A DNA stretch of 64,000 bases from Burkholderia lata (GTDB lineage Bacteria > Pseudomonadota > Gammaproteobacteria > Burkholderiales > Burkholderiaceae), in assembly GCF_000012945.1 (NCBI RefSeq), contig NC_007511.1:1984001-2048000 (forward strand), written 5' to 3'. Position 1 is the stretch's first letter. The number at the start of each line of letters is the position of its first letter. The notes under the pieces were generated by a model, which saw only the letters and a program-made list of their open reading frames with translations, was not told the origin of the DNA and did not search any database. Below, in pieces: positions 17,306-25,968 of this stretch. A program made the translations under genes and the position numbers.

Positions 17306-18490
17306 ATGAACGCGCCGACGTTCGCCGACTGGGCGCTCATGTTTCTGCAAGGGCTGTATCGCGCGCAAATCGCGCTGGCGCACGTGCTGCATGCGACCGG
17401 GCTGACGGGCGACGCCGATGGTCAAGCCGCGTGGCCGTGGGCCCGCCGCATCGCGCTCGAAACGCTGCGCATCGACGCGGGACTCACGCGGCAACTCGCG
17501 TTCGCCGCGGCGGCGACGGCGCTGGCCGTCGTGCTCGCATGCATCGCACTCGCTTCACGCAAGTGGCGTGTCGCGTCGGTGCTCGCCGCGCTGGCCGTTG
17601 CGTGGTTCGCGCCGTGGCCGCCGTCGTCGCTGTGGCTCTCGCCCGCCGTGCCGACGAGTTTCCAGCGCGATCCCGCGCCGTTTTCCGTCTCGAACGTGAT
17701 GCGCGGCGCGCACCTGTATGCGCAACACTGCGTGGCATGCCACGGCACGGACGGACGCGGCGAAGGGCCGCTCGCGGCCACGCTCTCGCACTGGCCGCCG
17801 ACCTTCGCCGGCGCGCTGCTCGCCCGTCGTCTCGACGGCGAGCTGTTCTGGCGCGTGCGGCACGGCACGCGCGACGAACACGGCGCATCGACGATGCCCG
17901 GCTTCGCCGCGACGCTCGGGCCCCAGGACACCTGGGCCGTGCTCGACTACCTGAAAGCGCTCGCCGCGGGCAGCGGCGCGCAGGCGGAAGGCGCGTGGCC
18001 CGTGCCCGTCCCGCTGCCGGCGCTCGACGTACGCTGCGGCGCTGCCGCGCCCCAGCCGCTCGAGCGCTGGCGCGCAGGCCAGCGCGTGCGCATCGTCGCG
18101 CTCGCGCCGGGTGCGACGCCCCCGCCGGAAGACGCGCGCTGGCAAACCCTGCTCGTCACCGCACGCGGCGCGCCCGTGGCGCAGGCAACCGCCCCGGCGC
18201 GGGCCGATTGCGTCGCGTCGACGCCCGATGCGTGGCTCGCATTCGCGACGATCGCCGGCGTGGCGCCCGACGCGCTCGGCGGCACGCAGCTCCTCGCCGA
18301 TCGCCGCGGCTGGCTGCGGGCACGCGCATTGCCGGGCAGCGCCGGCTGGTCGGACGCCGACCTGCTGTGCCGCTCGGACGCCACCGCACGACCGGCCGTA
18401 CCGGCAGCGACTGGCGATCCGCTGACTGCGCTGCTGCTGCGCGTCGATACCGAGCCCGTGCGCGATGTGCAGGCCGGGCTCCCGCATTGA
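17306..18490 (+). CDS. Membrane-anchored c-type cytochrome of the sulfonate-type operon
   Basis: 394 residues. Hydrophobic segments occur near residues 9-30, 63-83 and 88-105. A periplasmic mono-haem domain follows with CVACH at 142-146 and the probable axial Met in STMPGF (about 197). The C-terminal 180 residues are Ala/Arg/Pro-rich and contain three Cys but no second CxxCH. The protein should pass electrons at the outer face of the inner membrane. It lies 50 bp after the ATPase gene and 37 bp before a second binding protein in the same operon. A cytochrome is not a usual part of ssu or tau operons; its electron donor is unknown. Confidence 0.8.
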   Translation: MNAPTFADWALMFLQGLYRAQIALAHVLHATGLTGDADGQAAWPWARRIALETLRIDAGLTRQLAFAAAATALAVVLACIALASRKWRVASVLAALAVAWFAPWPPSSLWLSPAVPTSFQRDPAPFSVSNVMRGAHLYAQHCVACHGTDGRGEGPLAATLSHWPPTFAGALLARRLDGELFWRVRHGTRDEHGASTMPGFAATLGPQDTWAVLDYLKALAAGSGAQAEGAWPVPVPLPALDVRCGAAAPQPLERWRAGQRVRIVALAPGATPPPEDARWQTLLVTARGAPVAQATAPARADCVASTPDAWLAFATIAGVAPDALGGTQLLADRRGWLRARALPGSAGWSDADLLCRSDATARPAVPAATGDPLTALLLRVDTEPVRDVQAGLPH

Positions 18491-18527
18491 TTGAATCCCT
18501 GAACTTCTCTTCCGACCGAGCTTCACG

Positions 18528-19481
18528 ATGAATTCGACCCGACGCCATTTCCTCGCGCGAGCGAGCGCCCTCGCCACGATCGCCGCGGCCCCGGCTGCCC
18601 TGCGCGCACAATCGGGCACACGGCCGCTGCTGCGCGCCGGCGACCAGAAAGGCGGGCTGCGCGCGCTGCTCGAAGCGGCCGGCGAACTGAACGGCCTGGC
18701 GTACGACATTGCGTGGACCGAGTTCCCGGCTGCCGCGCCGCTTGCCGAAGCGCTGAACGCGGCCGCCGTCGACTGTGGCCCGATCGGCGACGCGCCGGTG
18801 ATCTTCGCGCTCGCGTCGGGCGCACGCATCAAGGTGATCGGCGCGAACCGTTCCGATCCGTACGGCACGGCCGTGCTCGTGCAGCCCGATGCGGCGCTGA
18901 AGCGCGCCGCCGACCTGAAGGGCAAGCGCATCGGCACAACGCGCGGCTCGATCGGCCATTTCGTCACGCTGAAGGCGCTCGACGCGGCCGGCCTACCGCC
19001 CGACGCCGTCTCGTTCCGCTTCCTGCCGCCGGCCGACACGATGCTTGCGCTCGCAACCGGTTCGATCGATGCCTGGGCGACCTGGGAACCCTATACCGCG
19101 CTCGCCGAAACGAGCGGCCGCGCGCGCGTGCTCGTCAATGGTCGCGGACTGTGGTCGGGCCTCAGCTACATTGCGTCGACCGACGCGGCGATCGCGTCGA
19201 AGCGCGACGTGCTGCACGATTTCCTGCGGCGCGTCGTGCGCGCGCAGACGTGGTCGTACCGGCATGCCGACGCGTATTCCGCCGCACTCGCGCGCATCAT
19301 CGGCATTCCACCGGCGGCCGCGAAACTGCAGTTCGAGCGCCGCAACACGCGCTGGCTGCCGATCGACGCGACGGTCATCGCCGAACAACAACGCACGGCC
19401 GACTTCTACCTGAAGGCTGGACTGCTGCGCCAGCCGCTCGACGTGCGCGCGACGTTCGACCCAGGCTTCCCGCTCGCATGA
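18528..19481 (+). CDS. Second ABC substrate-binding protein (SsuA-like, aliphatic sulfonate type)
   Basis: 317 residues. The twin-arginine-like signal is STRRHFLARASALATIAAA. The mature domain shows the SsuA pattern: LRAGDQKGGLRALLEAAG, CGPIGDAPVIFALASGA, ADLKGKRIGTTRGSIGHF and SIDAWATWEPYTALAE. It is the last gene of the operon, and no second permease or ATPase follows, so it probably shares the transporter at 15340-17255 with the first binding protein. Two binding proteins on one transporter would widen the substrate range. Confidence 0.9.
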   Translation: MNSTRRHFLARASALATIAAAPAALRAQSGTRPLLRAGDQKGGLRALLEAAGELNGLAYDIAWTEFPAAAPLAEALNAAAVDCGPIGDAPVIFALASGARIKVIGANRSDPYGTAVLVQPDAALKRAADLKGKRIGTTRGSIGHFVTLKALDAAGLPPDAVSFRFLPPADTMLALATGSIDAWATWEPYTALAETSGRARVLVNGRGLWSGLSYIASTDAAIASKRDVLHDFLRRVVRAQTWSYRHADAYSAALARIIGIPPAAAKLQFERRNTRWLPIDATVIAEQQRTADFYLKAGLLRQPLDVRATFDPGFPLA

Positions 19482-19569
19482 GCGGCCACGCAACGGTGTA
19501 CAGCCGCCCAAACGGCTTCGGCACGATCTGGCACAATCGCAGTCTCGCCATCCGCCTTCAGCCAGCGTC

Positions 19570-20436
19570 ATGCCAGCCATCGCCGAACTCTTCGTCTATC
19601 CGATCAAATCCTGCGCCGGCATCGCGCTGTCGCGCGCGCAACTGCTCGAAACGGGCCTCGCGTACGACCGCCACTGGCTGATCACCGATCCCGCCGGGCA
19701 GATGATCACGCAGCGCTCGCACCCGCGCCTCGCGCTGATCCGCACCGCGCTCGACAGCGATGCGCTGGTGCTGAATGCGCCGGGCATGCGCGAGATCCGC
19801 ACGCCGCTCGATGGCGACGTATCGCCCGCGACGCCGACAATGGCCGCGACCGTGTGGCGCGACACCGTCGACGCGATCGACACCGGCGCCGAAACGGCCG
19901 CATGGCTCACCGAATTCCTCGGCATGCCCACGAAGCTCGCGCGCTTCGGCCCCGACGCGCGCCGCGGCTGCAATCGCAAATGGACCGGCGAGATCGATAC
20001 GCACACGCAGTTCGCGGACGGTTACCCGCTGCTCGTGATCGGCCAGTCGTCGCTCGACGACCTGAACGCACGGCTCGCCGCGAAAGGCGCGCCGGCTATT
20101 CCGATGAACCGCTTCCGCCCGAATATCGTGGTGTCGGATCTCGACGCGTACGAAGAGGATTTCGTCGAACATCTCGACACGGAAGGCGCTACGCCCGTGC
20201 GGCTGCGCCTCGTGAAGCTGTGCACGCGCTGCCCGATGCCGACGATCGACCAGGTCACCGGCGCGCCCGATCCAGCGTGGCCGCACGAGCCGACCGACAC
20301 GATGCAGACCTATCGCGCGAACCCGAATTTCGACGGCGAGCTGACGTTCGGCATCAATGCGATCGTTGTCGAAGGCGCGGGCACGTGGCTCGAGGTTGGT
20401 CAGTCGCTGGAAGCGGAGATCGGGTTCGGCGATTGA
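19570..20436 (+). CDS. MOSC domain-containing protein (YcbX-like)
   Basis: 288 residues. It has the MOSC N-terminal beta-barrel (IAELFVYPIKSCAGIALSRA, then DRHWLITDPAGQMITQR) and a C-terminal MOSC domain with the conserved cysteine pair in KLCTRCPMPTID. Relatives bind the molybdenum cofactor or act in N-hydroxylated-compound reduction and sulfur transfer. No [2Fe-2S] domain is appended, so an electron donor must be separate. It follows the sulfonate-type operon after 88 bp in the same direction and may be part of it or independent. Confidence 0.88.
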   Translation: MPAIAELFVYPIKSCAGIALSRAQLLETGLAYDRHWLITDPAGQMITQRSHPRLALIRTALDSDALVLNAPGMREIRTPLDGDVSPATPTMAATVWRDTVDAIDTGAETAAWLTEFLGMPTKLARFGPDARRGCNRKWTGEIDTHTQFADGYPLLVIGQSSLDDLNARLAAKGAPAIPMNRFRPNIVVSDLDAYEEDFVEHLDTEGATPVRLRLVKLCTRCPMPTIDQVTGAPDPAWPHEPTDTMQTYRANPNFDGELTFGINAIVVEGAGTWLEVGQSLEAEIGFGD

Positions 20437-20514
20437 GCCGGGCGCACGGAACCGCTCGCTCCCCTTCATTGCCGGGAAGCCGCCACTCACCGCCGGCCGC
20501 TTCCCGCATCGCCA

Positions 20515-21933
20515 TCACGCAGCGCGCGGCGCCGCGTCGTTCGCCGCCGGCAACCAGATCGTCACGACCAACCCGCCACCCACCGCATCGGCCAGCGCCA
20601 CGCTGCCCTGATGCACCCGTGCGATCTCGCGCACGATCGACAGCCCGAGCCCCGTCCCTTCGACCGTCTGCGTCTTGCTGCCGCGATGGAAGCGCTCGAA
20701 CACCGCGTCGCGCTCGTCCGCCGGAATGCCCGGCCCGTTGTCGATGACATCGAGCCGCGCATGCTCGCCGTCGCGCGACACGCGCACCGTGATCACCGCG
20801 CGGTCGCCCGCATAGCGGATCGCGTTGTCGATCAGGTTGCCGACCATCTCGCCGAGCAGGTCGGACTGCCCGTGTACGTCGATATCAGCCTCGTGCTCGA
20901 AACCGAGATCGATGTCACGGGCGCGGGCAACCGGCGACCAGTCGAGCGTCACGCTGCGCGCGAGCCGGTGCAGCGCGACTGGCTTGTGCGCGACCGCATG
21001 GCCGCTGTCCGAATCGAGCCGCGACAGCGACAGCAGTTGCTGCACGATCTTCGCGGCCTGCCGCACCGCACCGTTCGCGCGCCGCAGGTGCCCGTTCGCG
21101 CGCGGCTGCTCGTCGGGCCGCAGCGCAAGCTCGACGCCGGCCTGCACGGCTGCGAGCGGTGTCTTCAGTTGATGGGCCGCGTCCGCGAAAAAGCGGCGCC
21201 TTGCGACCTGCATCCGCTGCGTACGACCGATGTACTGGTTGATCGACTCGACGAGTGGCGCGAGTTCGCTCGGCACCGCGCCGGTATCGAGCGGCGTCGT
21301 GTCGTCCTCGCTGCGCGCGGCGACCGTCGCCGACAGCCGGTTCAGCGGCCGCAGCCCCCGCCCGACGCCGAGCCACACGATGCCGAGCGCCAGCACGACG
21401 AGCAATCCTTCCTGCAACAGCGACCCCACCAGGATTTCACGCGCAAGCGCCTGGCGCGCCTCGATCGTCTCGCCGACCATCACCCACACGATGCGCGACT
21501 GCGCGGTCGGCACGTCGTGCACCGGGATGCGCAGCGCGGCCATCCGCAACTGCTCGCCGCGATAGACGACGTCGTAGTAACGCGTGACGAACAGCGCGCC
21601 GTCCCCCGCATCGCGCCCTTGCGGCAGCGGCAGGTCCGGGTAGCCGGTGATCGTGTGGCCGTTGTCCTCGCGAATCAGGTAGTAGATCTTGCCGCCGTCG
21701 CTCGATTCGAGCATTTCGAGCGCGAGATACGGCAGGTCGACCTCGATCTCGCCGTCGTTGAGCCGAACACCTTCGCGGATCGACTTCAGCGACGACGACA
21801 ACGTGCGGTCGAACGCGACGTGCGCCGCGCTCATCGCGCGCTGGTACGTGAGCCACGAGTCGAGCGCGAGCAGGCCGAGCAGCGGCAGCAGCAGCCACAG
21901 CGCGACCTGGGTGCGCAGGTTCGGGCGCGTCAC
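20515..21933 (-). CDS. Sensor histidine kinase, TctE/2CSK_N type
   Basis: 472 residues from GTG 21933 (MTRPNLRTQVALWLLLP). No nearby ATG exists, and the frame upstream is Arg-rich and not family-like. Transmembrane segments lie at about 10-27 and 168-190 with a periplasmic 2CSK_N-type sensor between them. HAMP, a HisKA box AAHQLKTPLAA (phospho-His254) and HATPase boxes (NLIDNAIRYAG, DNGPGIP, GTGLGLSIV) follow. It pairs with the response regulator encoded 181 bp upstream on the same strand. TctE-like kinases often sense carboxylates, but no tricarboxylate transporter lies nearby, so the signal is unknown. Confidence 0.9.
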   Translation of the reverse strand: MTRPNLRTQVALWLLLPLLGLLALDSWLTYQRAMSAAHVAFDRTLSSSLKSIREGVRLNDGEIEVDLPYLALEMLESSDGGKIYYLIREDNGHTITGYPDLPLPQGRDAGDGALFVTRYYDVVYRGEQLRMAALRIPVHDVPTAQSRIVWVMVGETIEARQALAREILVGSLLQEGLLVVLALGIVWLGVGRGLRPLNRLSATVAARSEDDTTPLDTGAVPSELAPLVESINQYIGRTQRMQVARRRFFADAAHQLKTPLAAVQAGVELALRPDEQPRANGHLRRANGAVRQAAKIVQQLLSLSRLDSDSGHAVAHKPVALHRLARSVTLDWSPVARARDIDLGFEHEADIDVHGQSDLLGEMVGNLIDNAIRYAGDRAVITVRVSRDGEHARLDVIDNGPGIPADERDAVFERFHRGSKTQTVEGTGLGLSIVREIARVHQGSVALADAVGGGLVVTIWLPAANDAAPRAA

Positions 21934-22114
21934 GCGGCCACCCGCCAAGCCGCCCCGTTGGGCATGGCGGAGCGTGCACGGCGCACCGCTCCGCGCCCGC
22001 GCGGCCGGCCGTGAATGGCATGCGTGTCGTTGGCGGGCCGCGAACGTGTCGATCCCGCGTAGCGCGTCAACGCGTACACCGGTCCCGTGCAAAGATCGCG
22101 GGCGCGGCGGCGGT

Positions 22115-22795
22115 TCATTCCGCCGTCTCCGCCTTCGCTTCCAGCAGATAGCCAAGCCCGCGCAGCGTGACGATCGCGATGCCCGTGTTCTCGAGCTTCT
22201 TGCGCAGCCGGTACACGTAGATCTCGATCGCATCGGCGTTCACCGACTCGTCGAGCCCGAAGATCTTCTCCGACAGCGTTTCCTTGTTGATCGCGCGGCC
22301 GTTGCGCAGGATCAGCACCTCGAGCACCGAGCGCTCGCGCGGCGTGAGCGACAGCGGCTCGCCCGCGAGATGGAAGCTGCGGTCGATACTGTCATACGAA
22401 AGCGGCCCGCATTCGACCCGCGAATGCTCGTGGCCGAGGCTGCGGCGGATCAGCGCGCGGGCGCGCGCCTCCAGTTCGGTTAGTTCGAACGGCTTCGCGA
22501 GATAGTCGTCGGCGCCGAGATCGAGCCCTTTCACGCGATCCTCGACCGACCCGTGCGCGGTCAGGATCAGCACCGGCACCGGATTGCGCCGCGCGCGCAG
22601 CCGCCGCAGCACTTCCAGCCCGTCGAGCTTCGGCAGCCCGAGATCGAGAATCACCAGCGCGTAATCCTGCGTGCGCAGCACGTGGTCGGCCGCCTCGCCG
22701 TCCGCCATGTGATCGACCGCGAAGCGCGCCGCGCTCAACGCGTCGTTCAGCGACTGGGCGAGGTTCGGATTGTCTTCGACGAGCAGCACACGCAT
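22115..22795 (-). CDS. OmpR-family response regulator (TctD/QseB-like)
   Basis: 226 residues. The receiver domain has the acidic pair (VEDN), phospho-acceptor Asp51 in LVILDLGLPKLDG, Thr79 and Lys101 (KPF). A C-terminal winged-helix domain follows (LTPRERSVLEVLILRNGR, then VYRLRKKLEN and TLRGLGYLLE). It is the partner of the histidine kinase downstream. Targets are not identifiable; the exporter gene upstream ends 124 bp before it and may be a target or unrelated. Confidence 0.93.
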   Translation of the reverse strand: MRVLLVEDNPNLAQSLNDALSAARFAVDHMADGEAADHVLRTQDYALVILDLGLPKLDGLEVLRRLRARRNPVPVLILTAHGSVEDRVKGLDLGADDYLAKPFELTELEARARALIRRSLGHEHSRVECGPLSYDSIDRSFHLAGEPLSLTPRERSVLEVLILRNGRAINKETLSEKIFGLDESVNADAIEIYVYRLRKKLENTGIAIVTLRGLGYLLEAKAETAE

Positions 22796-22919
22796 GGGGA
22801 TTCCGGTAAGGTCAGCGACAGGCCGCTACATTACATGATCCTTTCCATCGCGACGCCTCGCGGAAACACGGGTTGCGCCGCCCGCGCGGGCGCAAATAAG
22901 CCTGCCCACCGACCGACCG

Positions 22920-24161
22920 TCAGCGCTCGGCGGCGGGCCCGTTCCGCGTCGCGAAGCGCGAGCCGCCATCGCCTGCGGGCCGCCGCTCGCGCAGGCCGAC
23001 CGCCACCGCCAGGAACGCGACGCTCGCACCGACCGTGACGACGATCATCGGGCGCGCGGTGCCGTCCGACAGCCACGCCAGCACGCCGCCGCACGCGGCC
23101 GTGATCGCCATCTGGATAAAGAAGAACAACCCGGACGCCGTCCCGGCGATCGTCGTGTACGGCTGCATCACCGCGAACTGGCAGGCCGGAATCGCGATCC
23201 CGACGGCGACCATCACGAAGAACATCGGGACGACGAGCGCCGCCACCGCCGTCGGCGCGATCGCACCGCCGATCCACAACACGGCGGCGCTGGCCAGATT
23301 GACGCCCGCCGCCGCCGCGATGACCGAATCGGCCTTCCAGCGGGTGCCGGTCCGCGCGAACAGATTCGAGCCGATCAGGTAGCCGAGCACGGTCAGGCCG
23401 AAGATCGCCGCATACACCGGGCCGGATACGCCGCGTTGCCGCTGGAACAGCGTCGACGATTCCGCGATGAACGGGTAGTACGTGCAGTACGCGAAACTGA
23501 TGGCGAGCGAGTAGCGCAGGAAACTGCGGTCGCGCAGCAGGCCCGCGTATGTCCGCAGGAGCCCCTTGTCCGGCGCCGGCCGCGCGTCGCTTTCGCGGGT
23601 CTCCGGCAGGTAACGCAGCACCATCGCCGTCGCGACCAGCCCGCCCGCCGCCAGCAACCCGAACACGCCGCGCCATCCGAGCCACTCGGCCACCGCACTG
23701 CCGGCCAGCGGCGCAATCACCGGCGACAGCGCCATGCCGGCCGAAATCCGGCCCAGCATCGTCGCCTGCATCGCGGTCGGGAAGCGTTCGCGCACGATCA
23801 CGCGGCCGATCACCGTTCCGCTGCAGCCGCCCAACGCCTGGAAGATGCGGGCGGCGACGATCGCCGTGATGCTGGTCGACCACGCGCAGGCGACGCTCGC
23901 GACCACGTAGAGACACAGGCCTCCAAGCAAAACGGGACGGCGGCCGTAACGGTCGGACAACGGCCCCGATACCAGCATCGACAACGCATAGCCGACCATG
24001 TACAGGGTCAGCGTGAGCTGTAACTGGGCGTCGGTGCCGTGCAGCGCGTCCGCCATCGCCGGCAGCGACGGCAGGTACGCATCAATCGTGACCCTCGGCA
24101 GGCACACGACGAGCAGCAACAGGAACAGCCAGCCCCACTGGGGTAATGAACGCGTTTTCAT
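22920..24161 (-). CDS. Bcr/CflA family drug exporter (MFS)
   Basis: 413 residues with twelve predicted membrane helices. MFS motif A is seen as GPLSDRYGRRPVLLGG, and helix 1 carries PRVTIDAYLPSLPAMADALH, both typical of Bcr/CflA exporters. It uses the proton gradient to expel small hydrophobic compounds; relatives handle bicyclomycin, chloramphenicol or sulfonamides, and some export metabolites. A MocR-type regulator gene is divergent with a 102-bp shared promoter, so the exporter may respond to a PLP-linked or amino-acid-like metabolite. Confidence 0.9.
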   Translation of the reverse strand: MKTRSLPQWGWLFLLLLVVCLPRVTIDAYLPSLPAMADALHGTDAQLQLTLTLYMVGYALSMLVSGPLSDRYGRRPVLLGGLCLYVVASVACAWSTSITAIVAARIFQALGGCSGTVIGRVIVRERFPTAMQATMLGRISAGMALSPVIAPLAGSAVAEWLGWRGVFGLLAAGGLVATAMVLRYLPETRESDARPAPDKGLLRTYAGLLRDRSFLRYSLAISFAYCTYYPFIAESSTLFQRQRGVSGPVYAAIFGLTVLGYLIGSNLFARTGTRWKADSVIAAAAGVNLASAAVLWIGGAIAPTAVAALVVPMFFVMVAVGIAIPACQFAVMQPYTTIAGTASGLFFFIQMAITAACGGVLAWLSDGTARPMIVVTVGASVAFLAVAVGLRERRPAGDGGSRFATRNGPAAER

Positions 24162-24190
24162 GCGATGAGCCCGTCTCCGGTCGGATTGAT

Positions 24191-24262
24191 GTGGTCGACG
24201 TCAATCTAAGGTCAAAGTGATATAAGCTGAAGGACCATTAAATTCGTCACTGACTAGACCAC
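24191..24262. promoter_or_regulatory. Symmetric GGTC/GACC half-sites between MFS and MocR genes
   Basis: GTGGTC at 24191-24196 and AGGTC at 24209-24213 are mirrored by GGACC at 24232-24236 and GACCAC at 24257-24262. They flank the A+T-rich centre (TGATATAAG) in the only gap between the divergent exporter and regulator. MocR proteins bind paired sites like this, so it is a candidate operator. The role is inferred. Confidence 0.42.
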
Positions 24263-24263
24263 T

Positions 24264-25751
24264 ATGTCGCGAGGCAAAGCCGCGATTCCGCTTGATCTGC
24301 CGTGCCCTGCCGGGCTGTCGACGGGCAGTCCGCAGTCGAAGCAGGAGTGCATTGCCGACGCGCTGCGCGACGCGATCCTGAAACGCCTGCTGCCCGGCGA
24401 CAGCCCGCTGCCGTCCAGCCGCACCCTCGCCGCGCGCTGGGGTGTCGCCCGGGGCACCGTCGAAGCGGCGTACGACCGGCTGTGCTCCGAGGGTTACATC
24501 GCCCGCACGCAAGGATCGGGATCGCGGGTATGCGCGGTAGTGCCGGACAGCTATCTGCGCGCGGCCGCGCAGTCGCGCGACAACCACCTTCCCCCGTCCG
24601 ACGCACACCCCGCGCCGGCGCACGCGACCGACGCCACCGTGCCGGAACAAGGCGTCCGTCCGGGCGTCCCGTTCGTCGCGCGGCTTGCCGATCCCGGCCT
24701 GCTGCCGATGCAGCAATGGAAGAAGGCGCTCGGGGCCAGCCTGCTTGCCGCGACGGCGAACGAACTCGGGGCCACGCCGGCGCAAGGCGTCGAGAGCCTG
24801 CGCAATGAAATCGCCACGTACCTGCGGGAATACCGCGGCATCCCGTGCGACTCTGACGACATCTTCATCACGACCGGCATCCGGCATTCGATCGATCTCG
24901 TCGCGCGCACGCTGCTCGCGCCCGGCTCGACGGTGCTGATGGAGGATCCCGGCTATGCGTCGGCGTGGCAGATCTTCACGATCGCGGGTGCGACCGTGAT
25001 CGACGTGCCGATCGACCGGGAAGGCATCGACACGGCGTCGCTGGACCACCATCCCGATGCGCGCGCGGCCTACGTGACGCCCGCCCACCAGGCGCCGCTC
25101 GGCGTCACGATGTCGGTGTCGCGCCGGCTCGAGTTGCTCGACTGGGCGCAGCGCACCCGCACGTGGATCATCGAGGACGACTACGACGGCGAATTCAGCT
25201 ACCAGACCGCCCCGCTGCCCGCGCTGAAATCGCTCGATGCGTGCGATCGCGTGATCTACTGCGGCTCGTTCAACAAAACCCTGTTCTCGGGGCTACGCAT
25301 CGGCTTCATGGTCGTGCCGGCGGAACTGCGGCCCGCGCTGTCGGCCGTGTGGCATGCGACCGCGCGCTCGGTCGGCGTGGCGCCCCAACTGGCGCTGGCC
25401 CGCTTCATCAGCCACGGCGATTTTGCGAAGCACCTGCGCGCCGCGCGACACGCGTACCGTCAGCGGCGCGACATCGTGCTCGACCAGTTGGCAAAGCACG
25501 CCGGCGGGCGGTACGCGGTGTCCGGCGAACACGCGGGCTTTCATTTCGTGCTGTGGCTACCGCCCGGGATGAACGACGCGACGTACATCGCACAAGCCCA
25601 GGCGGACGGCATCGAATTGCAGCCGATCCGCGGATTCTGTCGAAGCGCCCGGTGCGAAGCGGGCGTCGTCGTCGGGTATTCCGCGCTGACGGCCGCGCAC
25701 GCGCGCCACGGCGGCCGGCTGCTCGCCAAGCTGCTCGCGCAACCCGCCTAG
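24264..25751 (+). CDS. MocR-type (GntR + aminotransferase) PLP-dependent regulator
   Basis: 495 residues. The N-terminal GntR winged helix is seen (CIADALRDAILKRLLPGDSPLPSSR without its full run, then LAARWGVARGTVEAAYDRL). A fold-type I aminotransferase domain follows with MEDPGYASAWQIF, IIEDDYDGEFSY and the PLP lysine in YCGSFNKTLFSGLRIGF. It resembles PdxR/GabR/TauR regulators that sense PLP adducts or amino compounds such as taurine or GABA. It is divergent from the Bcr/CflA exporter, which it probably controls. Confidence 0.92.
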   Translation: MSRGKAAIPLDLPCPAGLSTGSPQSKQECIADALRDAILKRLLPGDSPLPSSRTLAARWGVARGTVEAAYDRLCSEGYIARTQGSGSRVCAVVPDSYLRAAAQSRDNHLPPSDAHPAPAHATDATVPEQGVRPGVPFVARLADPGLLPMQQWKKALGASLLAATANELGATPAQGVESLRNEIATYLREYRGIPCDSDDIFITTGIRHSIDLVARTLLAPGSTVLMEDPGYASAWQIFTIAGATVIDVPIDREGIDTASLDHHPDARAAYVTPAHQAPLGVTMSVSRRLELLDWAQRTRTWIIEDDYDGEFSYQTAPLPALKSLDACDRVIYCGSFNKTLFSGLRIGFMVVPAELRPALSAVWHATARSVGVAPQLALARFISHGDFAKHLRAARHAYRQRRDIVLDQLAKHAGGRYAVSGEHAGFHFVLWLPPGMNDATYIAQAQADGIELQPIRGFCRSARCEAGVVVGYSALTAAHARHGGRLLAKLLAQPA

Positions 25752-25968
25752 GCGCCCCTGCCATCGTTGCCGCGCCCGCGGCAACCCGCTTCCCGCCCTT
25801 GTCTGACCGTGCCGCGCGCCGCGAAACGCGCGGCCGCCGCCGCTTCGACCTCGGGAAATCCATGACACAAACGGCGCGATTGCTTACCGAAATGAAAGCA
25901 GGCTGAAAGTGCGCCGCAATTAACATCCGCTCCACTCGAACAACACCTAGACGTAACTGGAGGAAGAC

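Noticed and set aside
25752..25968. Fur box before the ferric-type importer
   Set aside because: The A+T-rich part near 25880-25930 does not contain a convincing 19-bp inverted repeat of the Fur type, so no site is claimed.
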